Origin: an uncultured Collinsella sp.
GTDB lineage: Bacteria > Actinomycetota > Coriobacteriia > Coriobacteriales > Coriobacteriaceae
Length of the DNA stretch: 9,000 bases
Assembly: GCA_905197585.1 (NCBI GenBank)
Contig: CAJJZO010000063.1
Span: 1 to 9,000 of the forward strand
Direction of reading: 5' to 3'
The notes beneath the pieces are model-generated. The model did not search any database. It was not told where the DNA came from and worked only from the letters and a program-made list of their open reading frames with translations. Within the stretch, counting starts at the first letter, position 1, and every line of letters begins with the position of its first letter. A program made the translations under genes and the position numbers. Positions 1 to 6,266 of the stretch are shown in pieces.

Positions 1-859
1 CACAAACTACCGAAGCCTCAGAAAAACCCGAAGCCGTAGGGATATCGGCAACTGCAGAGTGTTTTCCTCCTAATTTGGCGGCCGCAGAAAAAGCGCTCGT
101 TAAGTCAGGGAAAAATCGCGTTATGACCCTGGCAAGGATACTGCCCAAAACGGTAACCAGAAGCAATACGATCTCTTGATGCCCACCAAAGCTCAGGAGC
201 ACAGCTCCGATGTTTATATTGCGCGAAAACAAACAATCCGTATCGAGAATAACGGCGGCATTACCAAACGCAAGAGGTTCGACGAGCAAGGCAGCAACCC
301 CCATCTCGGCGTTAACGGAAAGGAAAGAACCGATGGAGTCCATCAACGGGACGAGAAGAAACTGAAGGCCAACAAGCAAAGCAATCAAGAGCACAACGGG
401 GCTGTAAAGTGCGAGCTCAGGATACCCGTGGAGAGCAGAGCCATCGGCCACATGTTTCCCCTTTAATCCCGCACGTATGTTTGCGAATTCACCGCCAAGC
501 GCCCAAGAACAGCAAGCGACAAGCAAGGGGGCTAGTAACAACAAAATGAACGCGAACGCCGAAACCACAACATGAAATTGATGAAAGACATTAAGAGATA
601 TCGTGTACATCACAAGAAGTGCAATGTCTACGAGCATAAGTCCAAAAAGCCTTTTGGAAATACCCTGTCTCACAGGGCGAGAGATGAGGCCCACACAGAA
701 GCCCGAAAGCAGATGCAGACCGATAAGAACGGTGCCAGAAAGGCCCGTATAAATACTTGGCGCCACACAATACAGACCAGCCGCCCCTATAAACAACATA
801 ATTGAATGCCAGAGGAACGAGCGCGTCACGCTTTGCAGGGTAGCTGCCTCGGTTGCCAT
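1..859 (-). CDS. Polytopic membrane protein, N-terminal part (truncated by window edge)
   Basis: I translated this frame by hand: it is open for 286 codons from an ATG at 859 to the left edge, with no stop. The start has a good ribosome binding site, AGGAGC (minus strand, 874-869), 9 nt upstream. The product begins MATEAATLQSVTRSFLW and holds about six or seven hydrophobic segments, at roughly residues 16-38, 40-60, 70-90, 96-120, 148-178, 184-205 and 216-248. A hydrophilic stretch follows (about 250-286), probably a cytoplasmic linker to a domain outside the window. No transporter motif is recognised. Coriobacteriia carry many regulators with a multi-span N-terminal membrane domain and a C-terminal LuxR-type helix-turn-helix. 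This layout would fit one, but the diagnostic C-terminus is not visible, so that is only a guess. Codon use is richer in A/T than in the neighbouring genes, which suggests an accessory or fast-evolving gene. Confidence 0.8.
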   Translation of the reverse strand, partial: MATEAATLQSVTRSFLWHSIMLFIGAAGLYCVAPSIYTGLSGTVLIGLHLLSGFCVGLISRPVRQGISKRLFGLMLVDIALLVMYTISLNVFHQFHVVVSAFAFILLLLAPLLVACCSWALGGEFANIRAGLKGKHVADGSALHGYPELALYSPVVLLIALLVGLQFLLVPLMDSIGSFLSVNAEMGVAALLVEPLAFGNAAVILDTDCLFSRNINIGAVLLSFGGHQEIVLLLVTVLGSILARVITRFFPDLTSAFSAAAKLGGKHSAVADIPTASGFSEASVVC

Positions 860-994
860 AAAATCAAAGCTCCTAGATAGCATTTTGGTTATTTTAACAT
901 CGTTCCCGGCGTTAAAAAAACTGTTACCCGAATTAATCAATATCCCCCCTCCACCAAAAGGCACCACGCTGATCCTCCACTTTTGGAAGCGATA
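860..994. other. Upstream region of the membrane-protein gene
   Basis: This stretch holds the presumed promoter and leader of the minus-strand gene starting at 859. It is A/T-rich near 880-950. A TAAAAT box (minus strand, about 897-892) could be a -10 element, but no convincing -35 lies 17 nt upstream. No ORF or RNA gene is seen here. Confidence 0.35.
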
Positions 995-1029
995 ACCTGC
1001 TAAAAAGGGACAGGTTTATTTTGGCAGGT
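995..1029. repeat. GGGACAGG-loop hairpin
   Basis: ACCTGCTAAAA (995-1005) pairs with TTTTGGCAGGT (1019-1029): an 11-bp stem with one G-T wobble. The 13-nt loop contains GGGACAGG (1007-1014). Only a short T run follows on the plus strand, so terminator activity would be weak. The core matches the GGGAC(A/G) motif in the other intergenic hairpins of this window, so it is probably a copy of a dispersed repeat family. Confidence 0.5.
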
Positions 1030-1048
1030 TTTATCTGGGCAAACGCCA

Positions 1049-1086
1049 ACCACCGCAAGGGAGCTGCTTTCCCTCGCGGCGGTTTT
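1049..1086 (+). terminator. Orphan terminator-like hairpin
   Basis: A G/C-rich imperfect stem (1049-1062 with 1070-1083) is followed by TTTT on the plus strand. No plus-strand gene ends nearby, so it has no obvious client. Its reverse complement closely resembles the permease terminator at 1245-1286, so the two hairpins form an inverted pair around the repeat at 1099-1223. It may be a repeat arm rather than a working terminator. Confidence 0.45.
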
Positions 1087-1098
1087 CTAGCAGAAAAA

Positions 1099-1223
1099 AC
1101 CAAGTGAGTAGGCTTTTTGCAGGAGGCCAAGCATGCCCCAAAACGCCACAGCCCTGACCTGCTGTTTTATTGGGCGCCACCCGCGATGTGCTCGACAGAT
1201 CCAAAAAAGTCTACTCACTTGGT
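1099..1223. repeat. 125-bp element with 20-bp imperfect terminal inverted repeats
   Basis: ACCAAGTGAGTAGGCTTTTT (1099-1118) matches the reverse complement of 1203-1223 at 19 of 20 positions. The 84 bp between the arms hold further short complementarities, for example GCAGG 1119-1123 with CCTGC 1158-1162, but no convincing ORF. Read on the minus strand, the long stem ends in a T run (1099-1094), so an RNA from that strand could form a terminator-like structure. This is consistent with a MITE-like repeat or a structured 3' region. No transposase is seen. Confidence 0.55.
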
Positions 1224-1244
1224 CTTGAGACTCATCAGTCAGGC

Positions 1245-1286
1245 AAAAAACGCCGCGAAGGGGGGGCTGGACTCCCTTCGCAGCGG
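1245..1286 (-). terminator. Rho-independent terminator of the ABC operon
   Basis: On the minus strand, CCGCTGCGAAGGG (1286-1274) pairs with CCCTTCGCGGCG (1262-1251), and six T follow (1250-1245). It lies 38 nt beyond the permease stop codon. The stem is strong and G/C-rich, with one bulge. Confidence 0.8.
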
Positions 1287-1323
1287 TTGTTCGCACTGGT
1301 TTTGCAACGGTTTTGCTCGCTTG

Positions 1324-3525
1324 TTACTCGCTGTAGCGGGTGGCGATGGCAGCTTGTACCATGCCGGCGCTCATGAGGTAGGTCACCAGGAAGTAGCCAC
1401 CGTATGCTGCCAGGAAGATTGCGCAGGTGAGGCCCACGGTGCCGCCGATGCTCATATTTCCGAAAATGCTCACCAGCTCGATGATCACCTTAAGTGCCAC
1501 AAAGGAGTGCGCCAGGCCCACTGCCAGCGGGAACAGGAAGAATACCGCTTGCTGCGCCATCACCGAATGGCGAATCTGGCGGTCCTCACAGCCGATCTGT
1601 GCCAGCACACGATAGCTGCGGCTGCCGTCGGCCACGTTGGAGAGTTGCTGGATCGACAGAATCGCCGCGCATGCAACGACCAATACAAAGCCAATGTAGA
1701 TGGCCAGATAGCTAATCATGCCGTTCATTTGCGCTGCTTGCGTGTACATCTCGGAGCGTGTGATGAAGATTCCCCATGACCCCGGCTCCTTGCCGTCAAC
1801 GAGCAGATTGTCGAGCAAAGTGTATTTAATGCTCTCGTCTGCCTCGGTCGTATCCATCCCCTGTTTGTAATTAACGAGCAGGCTACTGGAATACGGCTGC
1901 AGATTTAGTTGGGACAACAGCTCGTCGGCAACGACGACGGTACCCCGATTACTGCCCATCGCCGAGTTGGCGATGGCCGCCGTGTCCTTGTCCGACTTAT
2001 CGGTTGCGGGCTTGAGCTCATGCCCGCCCAAGGTGAGGGTATGGCCGCCGGCCATGTACTTGGTGTACAGGTCGCCCAGCCCACCGCCCATATCACACGT
2101 AAGCAGGTACTGGTCGCGGCCAATGCTCACCGGCTCCTCGCCCATCATCTGGCGCAGTTTGTTGTACTGGCTCGCCGGCGTCACAAACAGACCCATCGTA
2201 TCGGCATTGCTACCCCCGAGCGCCTTGGGGAGCTTTTCGCCCATGGTCTTGCACATCTCACCCGCAGACACCGAAGGATTCGAACCGCCAAACGGGTAAC
2301 TCAGATACGAATCGATCTGAACATGCTCACCGGCAACATCGGCGATATTGACCTTCTTGCCGGTCTCGTCGTTGTTGTCCGCCGACTTGCCCTTGCCGTG
2401 CCATGCGGAGTACAAATCGACCGTTGTATCGGCTAGCACCATGCGGTCGGCTTCAGACGGATTGACATATTCTTTGTAGTAGTCGAGCGTATCGGGCGTG
2501 TAATAGACATACGTCTGAGACACGTCAACAGGGTTATAGCGCTCCAGGTTTTCGTTCATCACATTGGCAATCGACATACCGCACGTCACCGAGGTGATGG
2601 CCAAAAACAGGAGCATCGCGATGACGCCCATCGAAAAGCACACCGTGTTGACCTTGGCCGCAAGCTGGCGCACGGTAAACATGTTGAGGCCGCGCCAATA
2701 CACGCTGCGCAGGCTCTGCAGCAGCTTGATGAGCATGCCCGAGAGTCCCCAGAACAGGGCAAAGGTGCCCACGGTAACCATAGCGGTCGTAATACCAAAC
2801 TGGTTCATGGCCTCTTGCAGCTTGCTGTCCGTCGCGGTTAGCGGGAACCCATCACGTAGCAGACGGTAATAGGCCACGCCCACAAGCACCACGCCCACGG
2901 CAAAGATGGCAATCGCGATCCAGGGGTTGCGTGTCTTGATGCTCTCGTTGCGACGCTCGGCACCCATAAGCTCGATGAGTTTGGTACGACGCACGGCGCG
3001 AAGGTTCAGCAGTAGCGTGAGCACAAACATTACGAGCATGCAGGCAAGGGTCAGATTGAACGCATGCACCGAGAAAAAGAAGTGGAAATTGGCAATCTGT
3101 GTCTTAAAGAGCGAGGCCGTAAAGAACGTCATGAGCTGGGAGAGTCCCATACCCAGCACAATGCCGGCGACAAAGGCCACGACCGAGACGATCACGGTCT
3201 CGAGCGCCATGATCGTGGCGACGCGCCCGCGCCCCATGCCGAGCACCTGGTACAGGCCAAACTCCTTCTTGCGGCGTTTCATGATGAAGTTATTGGCATA
3301 CACCATCAAAAAGGCCATGACACCGGCCAAAAAGTACGTCAGGTCGCCGAGCATGCTGCCCATAACCTGCGCCAAGCCCTCTTCATCGATTCCGGCGATG
3401 TCGACCTGCATCGAGATGGTGTTAAAGGCATAGAAGACCGTGACGCCCAGGGTGAGCGTCAAAAGGTAGACGAGGTAGTCGCGGCCGGCGCGGCGGACGT
3501 TGCCCCAAGCGAGTTTACAGAGCAT
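1324..3525 (-). CDS. FtsX-type ABC transporter permease, BceB-like
   Basis: This is the membrane subunit of an ABC transporter, made with the ATPase just upstream. The 733-residue product has ten predicted membrane spans, at about 17-37, 59-81, 105-131, 148-175, 202-222, 244-268, 294-319, 604-626, 659-685 and 695-719. FtsX-type cytoplasmic motifs lie at about 82-110 (with KRRKKEFGLYQVLGMG) and 627-659. A hydrophilic domain of about 280 residues (321-601) sits outside the cell between spans 7 and 8. This 7+3 layout is that of BceB/VraG-type permeases, which detect or remove peptide antibiotics from the cell surface. The external domain seems larger than in classical BceB. I chose the ATG at 3525, preceded by GGTGAGG and followed by [16 protein letters not shown] at 3537 adds four residues but has a poorer ribosome binding site. 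The start overlaps the ATPase end by 11 nt, implying translational coupling. The ligand is unknown. Confidence 0.9.
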   Translation of the reverse strand: MLCKLAWGNVRRAGRDYLVYLLTLTLGVTVFYAFNTISMQVDIAGIDEEGLAQVMGSMLGDLTYFLAGVMAFLMVYANNFIMKRRKKEFGLYQVLGMGRGRVATIMALETVIVSVVAFVAGIVLGMGLSQLMTFFTASLFKTQIANFHFFFSVHAFNLTLACMLVMFVLTLLLNLRAVRRTKLIELMGAERRNESIKTRNPWIAIAIFAVGVVLVGVAYYRLLRDGFPLTATDSKLQEAMNQFGITTAMVTVGTFALFWGLSGMLIKLLQSLRSVYWRGLNMFTVRQLAAKVNTVCFSMGVIAMLLFLAITSVTCGMSIANVMNENLERYNPVDVSQTYVYYTPDTLDYYKEYVNPSEADRMVLADTTVDLYSAWHGKGKSADNNDETGKKVNIADVAGEHVQIDSYLSYPFGGSNPSVSAGEMCKTMGEKLPKALGGSNADTMGLFVTPASQYNKLRQMMGEEPVSIGRDQYLLTCDMGGGLGDLYTKYMAGGHTLTLGGHELKPATDKSDKDTAAIANSAMGSNRGTVVVADELLSQLNLQPYSSSLLVNYKQGMDTTEADESIKYTLLDNLLVDGKEPGSWGIFITRSEMYTQAAQMNGMISYLAIYIGFVLVVACAAILSIQQLSNVADGSRSYRVLAQIGCEDRQIRHSVMAQQAVFFLFPLAVGLAHSFVALKVIIELVSIFGNMSIGGTVGLTCAIFLAAYGGYFLVTYLMSAGMVQAAIATRYSE

Positions 3526-4300
3526 CGGAGCCCTCACCGCCCATCATGGCAACGACCTCCATAATGCGGTCGAAGAACTCTCGGCGGTCGGTGTCGCCGC
3601 GGCGCAGCTCGGTGAAGATCTTGCCGTCGCGAATAAACAGCACACGGCTCGTGTAACTGGCGGCAAAGCTGTCGTGCGTGACCATGAGCACGGTGGCGCG
3701 TAGGCGGCGGTTAAGGGCCTCTAGGCTCTCGAGCAGCAGGCGAGCGCTCTTGGAATCGAGGGCGCCGGTGGGCTCGTCGGCCATAATCATGGTGGGGTCG
3801 GTGACGAGCGCGCGAGCCGCGGCAACGCGCTGCTGCTGGCCGCCGGACATCTGGTAGGGATATTTGTCGAGCACCTGACTGATGGACAGGCGCGCGGCCA
3901 CATCCTGCACGCGGGTCGAGATCTCTGCCGAGTTTGTGCGGGCGATGGTGAGCGGCAGGGCGATGTTCTCGCGTGCCGTGAGCGTATCGAGCAGGTTGGA
4001 GTCCTGGAAGATAAAGCCGAGCTCCTCGCGGCGGAACTGCGAAAGCTTAGCCTGCTTCATGCGTGTTACGTCCTGCCCGTTGATGCGGATCGTGCCACTT
4101 GTGGCGCTATCGATGGTCGACACGCAGTTGAGCAACGTCGACTTGCCCGAGCCCGAAGCGCCCATGATGCCAACAAATTCGCCGCGATTGACGGTAAAGC
4201 TGACGTCGTTGAGCGCGCGGGTCACGTTGCCCAGCGCTCCGTATACCTTTTCGAGATGCGCGACCTCCAGTACCGGGGTCGCCATGTGCGTGGTTTGCAT
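3515..4300 (-). CDS. ABC transporter ATP-binding protein, BceA/LolD/MacB type
   Basis: This is the cytoplasmic ATPase (261 aa) that drives the overlapping downstream FtsX-type permease. The nucleotide-binding motifs are complete: Walker [10 protein letters not shown] (47-55), Q-loop Q99 in FIFQD, signature MSGGQQQR (151-158, with M in place of the usual L), Walker B MIMADEP (171-177) with catalytic E176, D-loop ALDSK, and switch H209 in VTHD. Length and motifs match the BceA/MacB/LolD class. The start ATG at 4300 has AAAGGA 6 nt upstream, which is better than the internal ATG at codon 6. A long inverted repeat lies 11-48 nt upstream and may control the operon. BceAB-type transporters often work with a BceRS-like two-component system, but none is in view, so the substrate (bacitracin-like, lantibiotic or other) is not determined. 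Confidence 0.93.
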   Translation of the reverse strand: MQTTHMATPVLEVAHLEKVYGALGNVTRALNDVSFTVNRGEFVGIMGASGSGKSTLLNCVSTIDSATSGTIRINGQDVTRMKQAKLSQFRREELGFIFQDSNLLDTLTARENIALPLTIARTNSAEISTRVQDVAARLSISQVLDKYPYQMSGGQQQRVAAARALVTDPTMIMADEPTGALDSKSARLLLESLEALNRRLRATVLMVTHDSFAASYTSRVLFIRDGKIFTELRRGDTDRREFFDRIMEVVAMMGGEGSDAL

Positions 4301-4310
4301 ACCGAGTCCT

Positions 4311-4348
4311 TTCTTGCGATTAGTCTACGGCATCTATAGTCGCAAGAA
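4311..4348. promoter_or_regulatory. Inverted repeat upstream of the ABC operon, candidate operator
   Basis: TTCTTGCGA (4311-4319) and TCGCAAGAA (4340-4348) are perfect 9-bp inverted arms separated by 20 bp, about three helical turns centre to centre. On the minus strand the distal arm contains TTGCGA, and TATAG-like sequence lies inside the spacer, so the repeat overlaps the likely promoter/leader just before the ATPase ribosome binding site. It could be a dimeric-regulator site or a leader hairpin. The regulator is unknown. Confidence 0.4.
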
Positions 4349-4383
4349 GACGAGTCGGCTACCATCGATATGGCTTACGCTTG

Positions 4384-4401
4384 CCTTACCGTTGTGTAAG
4401 G
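4384..4401. repeat. Short hairpin CCTTAC/GTAAGG
   Basis: CCTTAC (4384-4389) pairs with GTAAGG (4396-4401) across a 6-nt loop. It lies between the candidate operator of the ABC operon and the large palindrome that starts at 4404. It could be a second protein site or just part of the repeat border. Confidence 0.25.
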
Positions 4402-4403
4402 TA

Positions 4404-4540
4404 GGGGTAGCTAATTTGCCAATGATTTTTCTGGGACGGGGATTAAAAAATCATTTTGTGCCGAATGATTTTTTAATCCCCGTCCCAGAAAAATCATCGC
4501 AAAGGTAGTCAAAATAGACACGTCCCAAATTAGCTACCCC
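4404..4540. repeat. 137-bp nested palindromic element (REP/MITE-like)
   Basis: The ends are perfect 14-bp inverted repeats, GGGGTAGCTAATTT (4404-4417) and AAATTAGCTACCCC (4527-4540). Inside is a perfect 34-bp inverted repeat, 4422-4455 against 4464-4497, with an 8-nt loop TTGTGCCG. Each 34-bp arm is itself a hairpin (AATGATTTTT with AAAAAATCATT) around a loop with the core GGGACGGGG. This is the layout of paired REP sequences or a MITE. It ends 31 bp before the start codon of the Nudix-Vsr gene, so that gene's promoter or 5' leader must lie within or before it. Confidence 0.75.
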
Positions 4541-4571
4541 GTCGATTGTCGCCGTTGAGAAAGGACTCCTG

Positions 4572-5561
4572 TTGAAGACCGTTCATGTTGCTGCTGGGAT
4601 CATTCGCAAGGATGGGTCCGACGAGCTGCTGGCCGTGCAGCGCGGCTATGGCGACATGCAAGGACTTTGGGAGTTCCCCGGTGGCAAGCTCATGCGCGGT
4701 GAGACGCCTGAGGATGCCGTGCGCCGCGAGCTTATGGAAGAGCTGCAGGTAAAAGTCACCAACCTGCGCGATTTCTATACCGTTGAGTATGACTACCCCG
4801 ATTTTCATCTCTCCATGGAGTGCTATTACTGCTCGCTGGCCGATGAGTCCGGCGAGCCCCAGAAACACGACCGGCAGCTCGATATCCGCTGGATTCCGCG
4901 CACCTCGCTTGCCACGGTTGAGTGGATGCCCGCCGACAAAGGGCTTATCGATGCTCTGATTGAGTTGAAGGAAGATCGGCTTGAGGCCAACGGCACTGCC
5001 AACGACGCCGAGGCCACCACGAACGACGAGCCCGCTTCCAGGCCCAAGCGCGCACCTAAGCGCCGCAGCAAAAAGCGTCCCAAACCAGGTCTGCTCGACG
5101 GCATCGATACCTCGGACCTCTCCGCTGACGAGCGCGAACTCGTGCGCCGTCGCGCCGCTATAAAAAAGTCCATGAAGGGCAACAAGCGTGCAAACACCAA
5201 GCCCGAGCTGCTCGTTCGCCAGCGCTTGCGCGCAGCGGGCCTTACGGGTTATCGCTTGGAATGGAAGGTTCCTGGCAAGCCCGACATCGCCTTTCCCGGC
5301 CGCAAGATCGCCATCTTCGTCAACGGTTGCTTTTGGCACCGCTGCCCCAAGTGCAACCCGAGCCAGCCTAAGCGCAACGTTGAGTTTTGGGAGGCAAAGT
5401 TCCGTCGCAACGTCGAGCGCGATCGCGCCGCGGTGGCAGCGCTCACTCAAATGGGCTGGACACCCATAACCATCTGGGAATGCGAACTCAAAAAAGACCG
5501 CATCGACGCCACCATGGAAAAGGTCATCGAGCAGGTGCGCGCCGCAGAGCCGCAGCGCTAG
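4572..5561 (+). CDS. Nudix (MutT-like) hydrolase fused to a Vsr-like mismatch endonuclease
   Basis: The 329-residue protein has two enzyme domains. Residues 1-135 are a MutT-type Nudix hydrolase: WEFPGGK (33-39) leads into the Nudix box, with G38, E44, R52, E53, E56 and E57 in place. MutT relatives hydrolyse oxidised nucleotides such as 8-oxo-dGTP. A charged, low-complexity linker (about 136-175) follows, with a basic patch KRAPKRRSKKRPK. Residues 185-325 match Vsr very-short-patch repair endonucleases: E212 in TKPELLVRQRL, PGKPD with D238 (equivalent to catalytic D51 of E. coli Vsr), GCFWH (252-256), NVERDR (280-285) and WEC (302-304). C253, C258, C261 and C304 could bind the structural zinc. 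Position 251 is Asn where E. coli Vsr has His64. Vsr nicks T:G mismatches left by deaminated methylcytosine, yet no cytosine methyltransferase is nearby. The start is TTG at 4572, with AAGGA 6 nt upstream. Confidence 0.88.
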   Translation: MKTVHVAAGIIRKDGSDELLAVQRGYGDMQGLWEFPGGKLMRGETPEDAVRRELMEELQVKVTNLRDFYTVEYDYPDFHLSMECYYCSLADESGEPQKHDRQLDIRWIPRTSLATVEWMPADKGLIDALIELKEDRLEANGTANDAEATTNDEPASRPKRAPKRRSKKRPKPGLLDGIDTSDLSADERELVRRRAAIKKSMKGNKRANTKPELLVRQRLRAAGLTGYRLEWKVPGKPDIAFPGRKIAIFVNGCFWHRCPKCNPSQPKRNVEFWEAKFRRNVERDRAAVAALTQMGWTPITIWECELKKDRIDATMEKVIEQVRAAEPQR

Positions 5562-5720
5562 GAACGAGCCATCCACACGCCCCACACAGGCGAGCCACAT
5601 CCGCGCCACAAACCTTAGAAAGCCCTTAAGCCCAAAACCTTTCAAAAGTGTTATTCGATACCTCTGACCTGCAGCTTCATCGTAACACCAAACCAGGTTA
5701 AGCCTTTCTTTAGCGCTTCT

Positions 5721-5813
5721 TTGCAGCAGCCGCGGCATAATACTGCCAACGCACGGGACCTAGCAGCATACCCCGAGCGCAATCTATTGGTGGACATCGA
5801 GGAGGCCGCATAA
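5721..5813 (+). other. Short open frame coupled to the next small ORF, doubtful
   Basis: From a TTG at 5721 this frame encodes 30 residues ending LLVDIEEAA and stops at 5811-5813, 2 nt before the ATG at 5816. The frame stays open upstream to about 5620 without an ATG. Its last codons carry the GGAGG that would serve the downstream ORF, an arrangement typical of translational coupling. It has no ribosome binding site of its own. It may be the tail of a decayed gene or chance. Confidence 0.2.
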
Positions 5814-5815
5814 GC

Positions 5816-6025
5816 ATGCATTCTTCCAATGACGCAGCACAGCAGCCATCCCTAAAATATGCAAACCTTTTCTCCTTCCCCCCGACACAGAGAAACGGTC
5901 TCCTCGACTCCCCCACCACAAAAACCAAGCGCTCAGCCGATCAGAGCCTCAACTTACGAGCATCCTTCGAAAAGCTCCAAGCATCCCTAGACAAAACCTT
6001 CCCCAACCAAGCCCGGGCATACTAA
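5816..6025 (+). CDS. Small hypothetical protein (69 aa)
   Basis: The ATG at 5816 is preceded by GGAGG (5801-5805) with a 10-nt gap. The predicted protein is hydrophilic, begins MHSSNDAAQQPSLKYANL and ends NQARAY. It has no membrane segment, signal peptide, cysteine motif or recognisable domain. A possible short amphipathic helix lies at about residues 45-62 (SLNLRASFEKLQASLDK). It sits alone between the Nudix-Vsr gene and a large palindrome, in DNA with little other coding signal, so it could be a real small protein, a remnant, or a chance frame. Confidence 0.35.
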   Translation: MHSSNDAAQQPSLKYANLFSFPPTQRNGLLDSPTTKTKRSADQSLNLRASFEKLQASLDKTFPNQARAY

Positions 6026-6108
6026 TCCCCCATCAGCAAAGAAGCCCTAACGCCCCACCCATTTCCGCCCTAACGCCACAAGGGCGACGATCTCGAGCAG
6101 GTCACCTT

Positions 6109-6233
6109 GGGAGGGACGAGGGCTTAGTTCCCCAATCTTTCCGCAGGGGGCAAAAAGCCTCGCCGCACGAAGTGTGCAGCGAGGCTTTTTGCATGCCCGA
6201 GGACGATTGGGGAACTAAGCCCTCGTCCCTCCC
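6109..6233. repeat. 125-bp nested palindrome with 29-bp perfect terminal inverted repeats
   Basis: Positions 6109-6137 are the exact reverse complement of 6205-6233 (29 bp). The arms begin GGGAGGGACGAGGG, so they carry the GGGAC core seen in the other repeats of this window. A second, fully nested hairpin (6150-6192) is a terminator. The nesting, size and core resemble the elements at 4404-4540 and 1099-1223, suggesting insertion-type repeats that also end transcription. Confidence 0.7.
6150..6192. terminator. Bidirectional terminator downstream of the aldolase gene
   Basis: GCAAAAAGCCTCGC (6150-6163) pairs perfectly with GCGAGGCTTTTTGC (6179-6192). The inner GCAC/GTGC pairing extends the stem. 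The T runs occur on both strands, so it can stop the minus-strand aldolase transcript and any plus-strand transcript from the small ORF upstream. It is enclosed by the 29-bp inverted repeat. Confidence 0.75.
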
Positions 6234-6266
6234 CGGGATATGTAGCGAGTCGGAGTACCCTTGCTG

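Noticed and set aside
176..805. Plus-strand frames of 96 and 77 codons at 176-466 and 572-805
   Set aside because: They lie opposite the continuous 286-codon membrane-protein frame and encode charged, motif-free peptides typical of the complement of hydrophobic segments.
1117..1779. 220-codon plus-strand frame across the permease 3' end
   Set aside because: It runs from an intergenic palindrome into the antisense of the permease, and its His/Ala/Cys-rich product has no domain.
4530..5738. 402-codon open frame on the minus strand, antisense to the Nudix-Vsr gene
   Set aside because: The plus strand encodes a protein with clear Nudix and Vsr motifs across the same DNA. The antisense frame is a by-product of GC-rich codons and shows no domain or ribosome binding site.
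995..6233. CRISPR array or tRNA genes in the intergenic regions
   Set aside because: The repeats are inverted pairs, not regularly spaced direct repeats, and no cloverleaf with a T-arm motif was found.
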